Positions 4,942 to 11,543 of a DNA stretch of 37,478 bases are shown one piece after another; position 1 is the first letter of the stretch; each line of letters opens with the position of its first letter. The notes below the pieces were generated by a model, which was not told the DNA's origin, made no database searches, and worked only from the letters and a program-made list of their open reading frames with translations. The translations under genes were made by a program, and so were the position numbers. Origin of the DNA: Elusimicrobiota bacterium (lineage in GTDB: Bacteria > Elusimicrobiota > Elusimicrobia > UBA1565 > UBA9628); contig DMMY01000003.1 in NCBI GenBank assembly GCA_003452935.1, forward strand, positions 1 to 37,478, read 5' to 3'.

Positions 4942-5045
4942 CATAACATCGGGTACTGCCGGCGCGCTTTTAGGTTGATGAAACTAGGCAAGGAGCTGGC
5001 TGCCGACACGCGCCACCGCGCGCGCGGCAGACCCAGGCGTTGGAC
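4941..5045 (+). repeat. attC site 8, last of the array (105 bp)
   Basis: R'' is GCATAAC (4941-4947) and R' is GTTGGAC (5039-5045). The R' differs from every other core in the array. It is long class with a TTTAGGTTGAT block like sites 1 and 6. No further cassette follows: after 5045 comes about 105 bp of GC-rich DNA and then the NUDIX gene, so this marks the right end of the array. Confidence 0.88.
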
Positions 5046-5135
5046 GAAGCCGCTTCGCGGCAGTTGATAGGCACTCTGCCTCCCGCCTCAACGGGCCGGC
5101 GCGCCTTTGCCCCGACGAGGACGGAGCGCTATTTT

Positions 5136-5144
5136 TGTTATAAT
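5136..5144 (+). promoter_or_regulatory. Extended -10 promoter before the NUDIX gene
   Basis: TGTTATAAT is a perfect extended -10 (TGn plus TATAAT at 5139-5144). No convincing -35 lies upstream, which an extended -10 can tolerate. The -10 ends 7 bases before the ATG at 5152, so the transcript would start at or beside the start codon. The rest of 5046-5151 holds only a small GCCGC-TTC-GCGGC hairpin (5049-5061). Confidence 0.55.
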
Positions 5145-5151
5145 TCCGCGC

Positions 5152-5748
5152 ATGCCGTCCCCGCGCCGGAAAGACTATTTCGCCCCTGATCCCGCCCTGG
5201 TGGAAAAACCCCTGCGCGTGCGTTCGATATACAAGGGCCGCGCCGTGGGATTCAACGTCGACGAGATCCGGCTGCCCAACGGCCGCCGGGCCGCGCGCGA
5301 GTATCTTTTCCACCACGGCGCCGTCGGCGTGCTGCCCTTCCTGGACCGAGACACCGTCGTCCTGGTCCGCCAATTCCGCTACCCGGTGGGCAAAGTCACG
5401 CTGGAGCTCCCCGCCGGCAAGCTCGACGCCGGCGAGTCCCGCATGGCCTGCATCAAGCGCGAACTGCGCGAGGAGACCGGCTACACCGCGCGCCATATCC
5501 GCCACCTGCTGGACTTCTGGCCGACCCCGGCCTTCTCCAACGAGCTCCTGCGCATCTACGTGGCCGAGGACCTGGCCCCGGGACGATGCTGCCCGGATCA
5601 TGACGAGTTCATAGAAGCGGTCCGCCTCCCATTTGCCCAGGCCCTGGAACTGGTCTGGAACGGCCGCATCCGCGATTCCAAGACCGTGATCGCGCTCCTG
5701 GCGGCGGCGGCGCTGCGCGGCCGGCCGAAGGCCCGGCGCGCCGCATGA
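5152..5748 (+). CDS. NUDIX hydrolase, ADP-ribose pyrophosphatase-like
   Basis: The 198-residue protein has a complete Nudix box at residues 89-111: G, five residues, E95, seven residues, then REL, REE, TG (RELREETGY). The upstream VVLVRQFRYPVG and LELPAGK are typical of the ADP-ribose/ADP-sugar pyrophosphatase branch (NudF-like), which splits ADP-ribose to AMP and ribose-5-phosphate using Mg2+. I chose the ATG at 5152 because it follows the -10 element directly; an in-frame TTG at 5107 would lie before the promoter. The stop overlaps the next gene by 4 bases (ATGA). Substrate is inferred, not proven. Confidence 0.88.
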   Translation: MPSPRRKDYFAPDPALVEKPLRVRSIYKGRAVGFNVDEIRLPNGRRAAREYLFHHGAVGVLPFLDRDTVVLVRQFRYPVGKVTLELPAGKLDAGESRMACIKRELREETGYTARHIRHLLDFWPTPAFSNELLRIYVAEDLAPGRCCPDHDEFIEAVRLPFAQALELVWNGRIRDSKTVIALLAAAALRGRPKARRAA

Positions 5749-7808
5749 CGCCCGAGGAAATTTCCGCCTGGGAGCCGTTTTTAAAAACGGTCCCCCTCCT
5801 TGCCGGACTCTCCTCCGCGGACGTCGCGCGCGTCGCCGCGCGCATGCAGGCCCTCTCCCTGCCCAAGGGAGCCACTCTCTATTCCCAAGGCGAGGAGCCC
5901 AACGCCTTCTATATCATCACCTCGGGCCAAGTCCGGGTCGTGCGCGGCACCGAGGGGACCCAGGTCGTAGACGCCTTCTTGGGCCGGGGCGAAACCCTGG
6001 GCGAAGGCGGCCTGCTGACCAACGAGCCGCGCAACAACACGGTCCGCCTGGACACGACCAGCGAGTTTCTCATGCTGCGGCGGCAGGACTTCGAGGAAGT
6101 GCTGCGGGAAAACCCCTCCATCCTCCTGCACCTCTCCCGCATTCTCGCCCAGCGCCTGGTCCGGGCCCAGAGCCCAGCCCCCGGGGCGCCGGCGCAGCTC
6201 GTCACTCTCACGGCCGCCCTGCCTCGGCCGGACCGCATCCTTCTCGGCGTCCACCTGGCCTTGCAGCTGGTTTCGCAGACGCGGCGGCGAATCTGCCTTG
6301 TCGATCTTCATCCCGACGCCGGGGCCATGGCCCAAACCCTGGGACTGAAAAATTCGCCCCCCTCGTCGGAGGATCTCGCGGCCGCGCATCCCCGGGATCC
6401 ATCGTGGGTCAAATCGCTCTGCCAGCAGCATCCCTCCGGCCTGGAAATCATCAGCCTGCCGGCGTCAAGCCTGGCCGGCCGGCTCTACAGCGGCCTCTAC
6501 CATTTCCTCAACTTCCTGCGCGAGGACCGGGACATCGTGGTCGTCTGCCTCGACGACGCGTTGGGCGAAGTGGAACGCTCCATCATCGCCGAGGCCGATC
6601 GGGTCCTGCTGGCGGTAGGCTCGGCCGCGCCCGAGCGGCGGCGCCAAGCCGAGGCCGCGGTGGGCGCCGCGGTCCCGGAAACCGGCAAGGTGCTGCTGGT
6701 ATGGCTGGGAGAGCCGCCGAGCTCCGCGGATATCCTCGTTGCCGGCTGGGAGCGCGCGGTGCTGCCCTGGCCTGAAGACATGGGCGAGCGCCTGCAGCGC
6801 ACGGCGTCTCCCTACGAAGCCATGGAAGGCAGGCCGAGGACCCTGCGTTCCATCGAGCGCCTGGCGCGCCGCCTGGGCGCCATACGCGTGGGCTTGGCGC
6901 TGGGCGCGGGCGCGGCGCTGGGGCATTCCTTCATCGGAATGCTCAAGGTTTTCGCCCGCGAACACATTCCCATAGACGTCGTGGCCGGGACCTCGGTCGG
7001 CGCCCTGATAGGAGGCTGGCTGGCCCTGGGCATGGAACTCGAGGAAATGGAAGCCGTGGCCCGGCGCATGGACAAGACCTGGCTCTATACCAACCTGCTC
7101 TGGGACGTGACCGTGCCCCGGGCGGGAATTTTCTCCGGCGAGACGCTGCTGCGCTTTCTGCGGCAGTTCTTCGGCGATAAGGAGTTTGCCCAGCTCGAGC
7201 TGCCCTTTGCCTGCGTCGCGGCGGACATCGAGACGGGCGAGGAGGTGGTCCTGCGCGAGGGCCGGGTGGCCGAGGCCGTCCGGGCCTCATGCGGCCTGCC
7301 CATGATCTTCGAGCCCCTGCGCTTGAACGACCGCTACCTTGTAGACGGCGGCCTTGTCGATCCGGTGCCCACGCGCGTGGCGGCGGAGCTCGGGGCGGAT
7401 CTGCTGGTCGCCGTCAATCTCACCCTGCCGGCCGGGGCGCGCAATCCCCGACGCGGCAAAAAAACCCAGGCAGGACTGCTCGAGGCCTCTCTGGAGCTCG
7501 ACTTCGAGCGCCTGCGCGAGCTCGCGCTGCCCGTTGCGCTGCAGGCGCCCAGCATGCTGCAGGCATTCATCCAGACCCTGCATACCATGGAATACGAGAT
7601 TGCCCGCTCCCGGGTTGAATTCGCGCACGTGGCCATCCAGCCGAACTTGAGCGCCTTCAACTGGACGGAAACCCACCGGGCGGCGGAAATCATCCGCGCC
7701 GGAGAGCGCGTCGCTGAACACTATGTCCCCCAAATCAAGGCGCTTTTGCCCTTCTTTACCCAGCTGGGCAAGGTGCCCCGCCCGCCAGCCAGCCCGCTGC
7801 GGCCTTAG
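5745..7808 (+). CDS. cNMP-binding domain / degenerate ParA-like domain / patatin phospholipase fusion
   Basis: A 687-residue NTE-type protein with three parts. Residues about 15-140 form a cyclic-nucleotide-binding domain (FYIITSGQVRVV, GRGETLGEGGLL). Residues about 150-370 resemble a MinD/CpaE-like ATPase fold (RRICLVDLHPDAGAMAQTLG, IVVVCLDD), but the phosphate-binding loop is gone (PRPDRILLG in its place). Residues about 378-560 are a patatin domain, with a GLALGAGAALGH oxyanion loop, nucleophile Ser417 in GTSVG and Asp534 in VDGG, all present. Patatin/NTE enzymes hydrolyse phospholipids or lysophospholipids at the membrane. The cNMP domain suggests ligand control, although critical residues were not checked against a structure. 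It is coupled to the NUDIX gene by an ATGA overlap. Confidence 0.88.
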   Translation: MTPEEISAWEPFLKTVPLLAGLSSADVARVAARMQALSLPKGATLYSQGEEPNAFYIITSGQVRVVRGTEGTQVVDAFLGRGETLGEGGLLTNEPRNNTVRLDTTSEFLMLRRQDFEEVLRENPSILLHLSRILAQRLVRAQSPAPGAPAQLVTLTAALPRPDRILLGVHLALQLVSQTRRRICLVDLHPDAGAMAQTLGLKNSPPSSEDLAAAHPRDPSWVKSLCQQHPSGLEIISLPASSLAGRLYSGLYHFLNFLREDRDIVVVCLDDALGEVERSIIAEADRVLLAVGSAAPERRRQAEAAVGAAVPETGKVLLVWLGEPPSSADILVAGWERAVLPWPEDMGERLQRTASPYEAMEGRPRTLRSIERLARRLGAIRVGLALGAGAALGHSFIGMLKVFAREHIPIDVVAGTSVGALIGGWLALGMELEEMEAVARRMDKTWLYTNLLWDVTVPRAGIFSGETLLRFLRQFFGDKEFAQLELPFACVAADIETGEEVVLREGRVAEAVRASCGLPMIFEPLRLNDRYLVDGGLVDPVPTRVAAELGADLLVAVNLTLPAGARNPRRGKKTQAGLLEASLELDFERLRELALPVALQAPSMLQAFIQTLHTMEYEIARSRVEFAHVAIQPNLSAFNWTETHRAAEIIRAGERVAEHYVPQIKALLPFFTQLGKVPRPPASPLRP

Positions 7809-7818
7809 ACGCTGATTT

Positions 7819-7827
7819 TGATAAACT
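7819..7827 (+). promoter_or_regulatory. Possible extended -10 before the PAP2 gene
   Basis: TGATAAACT fits TGn plus a 4-of-6 match to TATAAT (TAAACT, 7822-7827). It ends 6 bases before the ATG at 7834, the same geometry as upstream of the NUDIX and brnT genes. There is no clear -35. The 25-base gap after the patatin gene would also allow read-through from upstream. Confidence 0.35.
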
Positions 7828-7833
7828 CTGCGC

Positions 7834-8544
7834 ATGCTTGGCAACAAAAGAATCTCGACTCTGCTTCTGGCCTGCCTCAGCCTGGCGGTCTGCGGCTCCC
7901 CGCGGGCGGCCATGCGCGCCCCGATCTTCGCCGCGGCGGCCCCCTTCTATATCCAGGATCCGAGCCTCCAATCCCTGCAGTTGGCCGACCCGCCTCCGGC
8001 TGGGTCAGAGGCGGAGCGGCGCGACATCGCGATCCTCACTGACTGGCAGTTCAAGCGCACGGCCCAGGACTGCGCCCGCGCCAACGCCGAGGCCAAGGCC
8101 GGTTACGAGTCGTTTTTCGGCGGCATCTCCCCGTTTGCCCAGCCCATGCCCAAGGAAGCCGCGGATTTACTGGACCGCGTGATGGATGACGCCGGCCGCG
8201 CTTTCTCGTTTTTCAAGAACAGGTTCAAGCGCCCGCGCCCCTTTCAGAGCCATGCCGCCTTAATCCCCTGTCTGCCCGGGCCCCGCGGCTACTCCTATCC
8301 CAGCGGGCACGCCGCGACGGCCCGCATACTGGCTCTGGTCCTGGCCGATCTCGTGCCGCAGCGGCGCGCCGAATTCCTGGCCCGGGCGGACGAGGCCGCG
8401 CTCAATCGCGTCATCGGCGGCGTGCATTATCCCAGCGACATCGAAGCCGGCAAGAAACTCGCCGACGAGATTTACGCCGAATTCGAGAAGAATCCCGCTT
8501 TTCTAGCCGACCGGGAGATCGTGCGCCGGCTATTGCGGCCCTAA
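7834..8544 (+). CDS. PAP2-family (class A-type) acid phosphatase, exported
   Basis: The 236-residue protein starts with a signal peptide (RISTLLLACLSLAVCGS). It carries the PAP2 three-part active site: KNRFKRPRP (K-x6-RP), YPSGHAATAR (PSGH), and NRVIGGVHYPSDIEAG (R-x5-H-x3-D). This arrangement matches bacterial non-specific acid phosphatases, which release phosphate from organic phosphates or lipid phosphates in the periplasm. The C before GS is not a clean lipobox, so a soluble periplasmic form is more likely than a lipoprotein. Its stop (8542-8544) overlaps the stop of the convergent membrane-protein gene, leaving no room for a terminator. Confidence 0.88.
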   Translation: MLGNKRISTLLLACLSLAVCGSPRAAMRAPIFAAAAPFYIQDPSLQSLQLADPPPAGSEAERRDIAILTDWQFKRTAQDCARANAEAKAGYESFFGGISPFAQPMPKEAADLLDRVMDDAGRAFSFFKNRFKRPRPFQSHAALIPCLPGPRGYSYPSGHAATARILALVLADLVPQRRAEFLARADEAALNRVIGGVHYPSDIEAGKKLADEIYAEFEKNPAFLADREIVRRLLRP

Positions 8545-9497
8545 ACTTCCAGCCGCGACGTCAGGAAGGCGTAGGTGAAAAGGCCCTGGGAAGGCAAATC
8601 AAACAGCAGGACCGACCAAAAGCCCAGGCGAGGATCATCGCCGGCGCCGAAAAAAGCCAGCCAAAGCAGGGCCCCGGCCACGCGCCAGCCGGCCGCGGCC
8701 AGCGCCAGCCGGCCGCGGGGCAAAGGCTCCGCGCTCCCAGCATGCCGGTCTCGCCAAAGGACCCGGAAAGCGGCGGCCAGGGCGCCCATCCACACGAGTT
8801 GCGCCGCCAAATGAGGCGCCGGCGACAGGGAAAGACCGTCGCAGGCCTGCGCAACGATCCTGCTTCCCGATAACCACAAGCCGACGCCGACCGCGGCCCA
8901 AACCCAGGGAGGATTCACGTAATCGCCGCCGTCTTGCCGCAGGCTCCTGCGAAAGACGCTCCACAGCCACGCCGCGGCCGCGGCCAGGGCCGCGTCATCC
9001 AGAAACCACATCGGCCCCAGCATGTATTCCACCCGGTAATGCCGCATCAACGTCTTCCATAAGAATATAACGGCCGCTCCGGCCGCTATCACGGACAAAA
9101 AAACCACGCGCCACAACGGCGCGCCTTGACGGTTACGGGGCAAAAAGGACTCAAGGCAATGAAACCACAAGACCGCGATCATGCCCCATTCCACGGGCCC
9201 GCCCAGGACCGCGGCCCAATTCAGACCCGAGAGAGCCGCGCCATCCTGCATGCTCTTGGTAAAGAGCCCGTCGTAAAGAAAAGAAAAGCAGCCGCCCAGG
9301 AGAAAGACCTGTCCGCCGTTAAGGCGCCGGCGTCCCAGCTGGGTTTCGATGAGGAGATAAAGCCATAGGTAGGGAAACAGCATGGTCCCGACGTCGGCCC
9401 AGACCCCCCAACCGCGGATGACCAACTCCCCGCTCAAGAAAGGCGCCAGAATCAGCGCCGCGGCCAGCCGAAGCCGGCTCCGGCTACTTCCCGGCAA
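8541..9497 (-). CDS. Multi-pass membrane protein of unknown function
   Basis: The reading frame encodes about 318 residues with many hydrophobic segments, including ALILAPFLSGELVI, GTMLFPYLWLYLLI, VVFLSVIAAGAAVIFLW, ALAAAAAWLW and LLWLAFFG, probably 8-9 transmembrane helices. I do not recognise the family. No ATG lies near the N-terminus. A TTG at 9497-9495 overlaps the end of ridA by 14 bases, with a GGTGG just upstream; it is the most economical start but uncertain, and the frame stays open much further upstream inside ridA. It is the last gene of the long minus-strand cluster and may be translationally coupled to ridA. Confidence 0.65.
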   Translation of the reverse strand: MPGSSRSRLRLAAALILAPFLSGELVIRGWGVWADVGTMLFPYLWLYLLIETQLGRRRLNGGQVFLLGGCFSFLYDGLFTKSMQDGAALSGLNWAAVLGGPVEWGMIAVLWFHCLESFLPRNRQGAPLWRVVFLSVIAAGAAVIFLWKTLMRHYRVEYMLGPMWFLDDAALAAAAAWLWSVFRRSLRQDGGDYVNPPWVWAAVGVGLWLSGSRIVAQACDGLSLSPAPHLAAQLVWMGALAAAFRVLWRDRHAGSAEPLPRGRLALAAAGWRVAGALLWLAFFGAGDDPRLGFWSVLLFDLPSQGLFTYAFLTSRLEV

Positions 9498-9864
9498 ACG
9501 CCACCGCCTCGATCTCAACCGACGCTCCCTTGGGCAGAGCCGCGACCCCCACCGTGGCCCGGGCCGGAAAGGGCGATCCAAAGCGCCGCGCGTAGACCTC
9601 GTTCATGGCGGCAAACTGGCCTAGATCGGTCATGAAGACCGTGGTCTTGACCACGTCGCCGAGCCTGAGGCCGGCGGCGGCGAGGATGGCCGCGAGATTG
9701 TCGAGGCAGGCCTCGGTCTGAGCGGCCACGCCCGGAGCCATGGCCTGGCCGTCGGCGCCGAGGGGAAGCTGCCCGGAGACGAAGACCCAATCCCCGGCGC
9801 GGATGGCCTGGCAATAGGGCCCTATGGCCTGCGGTGCCGCGGACGTCGCGATCGCGGATTTCAT
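9484..9864 (-). CDS. ridA: RidA-family 2-iminobutanoate/2-iminopropanoate deaminase
   Basis: The 126-residue product has the YjgF/RidA pattern: AIGPYCQAIRAGDWVFVSGQ near the N-terminus, TEACLDNLAAILAAAG in the middle, VKTTVFMTDLGQFAAMNEVY, and FPARATVGVAALPKGASVEI at the end, including the substrate-binding Arg of PARATV. RidA removes reactive enamine/imine intermediates released by PLP enzymes such as threonine dehydratase. Its ATG overlaps the rho stop by 4 bases (ATGA), so it is translated directly after rho. Confidence 0.93.
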   Translation of the reverse strand: MKSAIATSAAPQAIGPYCQAIRAGDWVFVSGQLPLGADGQAMAPGVAAQTEACLDNLAAILAAAGLRLGDVVKTTVFMTDLGQFAAMNEVYARRFGSPFPARATVGVAALPKGASVEIEAVAFAGK

Positions 9865-10958
9865 TTCAGGGCGCTGAGCAAGGCCTTGTTGGTCTTGTGC
9901 GTGATGAGCAGGTCGTGCATGGCCTTGGTCGCGTCCAACTCTCCCAAGGGGGCCAGGTGCCGGCGCAGCTTGTAGACGCCCTCGAGCACGTCCGGGGGCA
10001 GGAGTTTTTCCTCCTTGCGCGTGCCCGTGTCGCGCACCTTGAGCGCCGGGAAAATGCGCATCTCCGCCGCCTGGCGGAACAGGACCAGCTCCATATTGCC
10101 CGTGCCCTTGAATTCCTGGAATATGATGTCGTCCATGCGGCTGCCCGTATCCACCAGGATGGAAGCCAGGATGGTCAAGGAGCCTCCTTCCTCGAGCTTG
10201 CGCGCCGCTCCGAAAAAGCGGCGCGGAATCTCCATGGCCCGCGAGTCCAAGCCGCCGCTCATGGTGCGGCTGCCGGTCGCGAACTGATTATGCACGCGCG
10301 ACAGACGCGTCAGGGAGTCGAGCAGGATGAGGACGTCGACGCCCTGGGAAGCCTGTTCCACGGCCGCGCGCATCAGGTTCTCGGCCACGGAAACGTGGCG
10401 CTCATAAGCCTGGTCGCTGGAGGAGGCGCAGACCTCGGCCGGGACGCTTCTCTTGAAATCCGTCACCTCCTCGGGCCGCTCGTCGATCAAGAGGCAATAC
10501 TGCTTGATTTTCGGGTCCACGGCGAAGACGGCGTTCGATATCTGCTTGAGGAAGGTCGTCTTGCCGGCCTTGGGCGGGGAGACGATCAAGCCCCGGGTGC
10601 CCTTGCCGATGGGGCAGAGCAGGTCAAGCGCCCTCATGGAGGGATCCGTGGATCCCTTCTCCAGGCAGAGCCACTCGTGCGGATCGACCGGGGTCTTCTC
10701 CATGAAGGCCTTCTCCGCCTCGGTGCGCACCGGGGGCGCGGGAGGCCGCGGGCCGCGATTGTCCCCGCCGCCGTTGTTCTGGACCCGCCGATGCTGCTGC
10801 TGGCGATGGTCCCGACGACGGCGATCCCGGAAACGAAAATGACGGCCGCCGTGGCCGTGGTGCTGGCCGCCATGACCGCCGCCGCCCTGATGCTGACCGC
10901 CCGACCCGCCGCCAGCCGGCCCCGCGCCGCCTTGCCCGCCCGTCCTTTCTTCGTTCAT
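9861..10958 (-). CDS. rho: Transcription termination factor Rho lacking the N-terminal OB-fold domain
   Basis: The 365-residue protein has a clear Rho ATPase core from about residue 97: ALDLLCPIGKGTRGLIVSPP, Walker A PPKAGKTT (128-135), LLIDERPEEVTDF, Walker B DVLILLDSLTRLSRV, RRFFGAARKLEEGGSLT, DTGSRMDD, EFKGTGNMEL, and a C-terminus matching Rho. The usual first part (Rho_N helices plus the cold-shock-like OB fold, about 120 residues) is missing. In its place are about 80 residues rich in Gly, His, Arg and Gln. An in-frame TAG lies 24 bases upstream of the ATG and a GAGAGG Shine-Dalgarno sits 9 bases before it, so the start is secure. Primary RNA binding must differ from the E. coli model. 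Confidence 0.92.
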   Translation of the reverse strand: MNEERTGGQGGAGPAGGGSGGQHQGGGGHGGQHHGHGGRHFRFRDRRRRDHRQQQHRRVQNNGGGDNRGPRPPAPPVRTEAEKAFMEKTPVDPHEWLCLEKGSTDPSMRALDLLCPIGKGTRGLIVSPPKAGKTTFLKQISNAVFAVDPKIKQYCLLIDERPEEVTDFKRSVPAEVCASSSDQAYERHVSVAENLMRAAVEQASQGVDVLILLDSLTRLSRVHNQFATGSRTMSGGLDSRAMEIPRRFFGAARKLEEGGSLTILASILVDTGSRMDDIIFQEFKGTGNMELVLFRQAAEMRIFPALKVRDTGTRKEEKLLPPDVLEGVYKLRRHLAPLGELDATKAMHDLLITHKTNKALLSALK

Positions 10959-10982
10959 GTTCGCGTACCTCTCACTTCTAAT

Positions 10983-11543
10983 CTACGAGAATTTTCCCGG
11001 CCAGCGCCGCTCCAGGGCCGACACCACCTCCGCCATCAAATCCGCGGTCGCCCCCAGGACATCCTGGGGCGAGACCTCGCGCCGCCGCGCGGATGAAAAA
11101 ACGTGCGCCCAGGGCAGTCCCGCGGCATTGCCCCAAATGTGTCCCTGGCACCAATCCTCGATCCTGGCGCCAAGCTCCCGGGACATGCCCAAGTCCTCCA
11201 GCCGCCGCGCCAATCTGGACTGCGGCCAGAGCTTCTCCCAACGCGCCTCGCCGTGCTCGCGCAGAAATTCCCGGGCCCTCGCCTCGCTTTGCTCCTGCGC
11301 GATCCAGCGCGCGTGCGCCGCCAGTTCCAGCAGCGAGCGCAAGAGCGCCAGCGCCTCATGAGCATGGTTATGCTTGACTAGGACCGCCACCGCGTTGGCC
11401 AGGGCCACGCTGCGGCACGCCAGAAGCATCAGCGCCTGGGCGGCCTCGTCGGCGGGATTCAAGCCCGGTCCCACGAGGCTAAAGCCGCGATCCACCGCGG
11501 TCTTGGCCATCCCGATGCGTTCGACGCCATCCGGAAAAGTCAT
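10983..11543 (-). CDS. Conserved-looking protein of unknown function, DUF5677-like
   Basis: From the ATG at 11543 the frame gives 186 residues. It is helical, with a stretch LLACRSVALANAVAVLVKHN followed by EALALLRSLLELAAHARWI and a charged region (EARAREFLREHGEARWEKLW). The RSLLELAAH-type segment recalls DUF5677-like proteins, but I am not sure. It starts on the murI stop (ATGA) and ends 24 bases before rho, so it belongs to the same transcript. No catalytic motif is recognisable. Confidence 0.6.
   Translation of the reverse strand: MTFPDGVERIGMAKTAVDRGFSLVGPGLNPADEAAQALMLLACRSVALANAVAVLVKHNHAHEALALLRSLLELAAHARWIAQEQSEARAREFLREHGEARWEKLWPQSRLARRLEDLGMSRELGARIEDWCQGHIWGNAAGLPWAHVFSSARRREVSPQDVLGATADLMAEVVSALERRWPGKFS

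Larger units (their letters stand above)
1..5045 (+). mobile_element. Integron gene-cassette array (integrase not in window)
   Basis: Eight attC-like sites separate seven complete cassettes and the end of an eighth. Each site starts with an RYYYAAC-type heptamer and ends with a GTTRRRY-type heptamer, and the two arms fold into a long imperfect hairpin. The sites are alike in sequence and fall into a 75-bp and a 100-105-bp class, which is typical of a sedentary chromosomal integron. Six plus-strand cassettes have a short or negative distance between the last stop codon and the following attC, which sets the array polarity left to right. The contents are toxin-antitoxin modules and ORF6N genes. 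The DNA is visibly less GC-rich than the flank after 5045. No intI is visible, so within the window this is a cluster of attC sites lacking integrase; an integrase and attI could lie to the left. Confidence 0.92.

Noticed and set aside
156..5045. Regularly recurring similar repeats, as a CRISPR array
   Set aside because: Repeats are 75-105 bp, hairpin-like and spaced 0.5-0.7 kb apart with protein-coding units between them; each starts and ends with integron core heptamers.
5107..5151. N-terminal extension of the NUDIX protein from a TTG at 5107
   Set aside because: The extended -10 element lies inside this segment and the family-like sequence begins at the ATG at 5152.
9834..11096. Long plus-strand open frames opposite rho (also 12712-13857, 14256-15965 and 33725-35584)
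   Set aside because: They are GC-rich mirror frames of well-identified genes, with low-complexity His/Gly/Arg/Leu-rich translations and no domain signatures.
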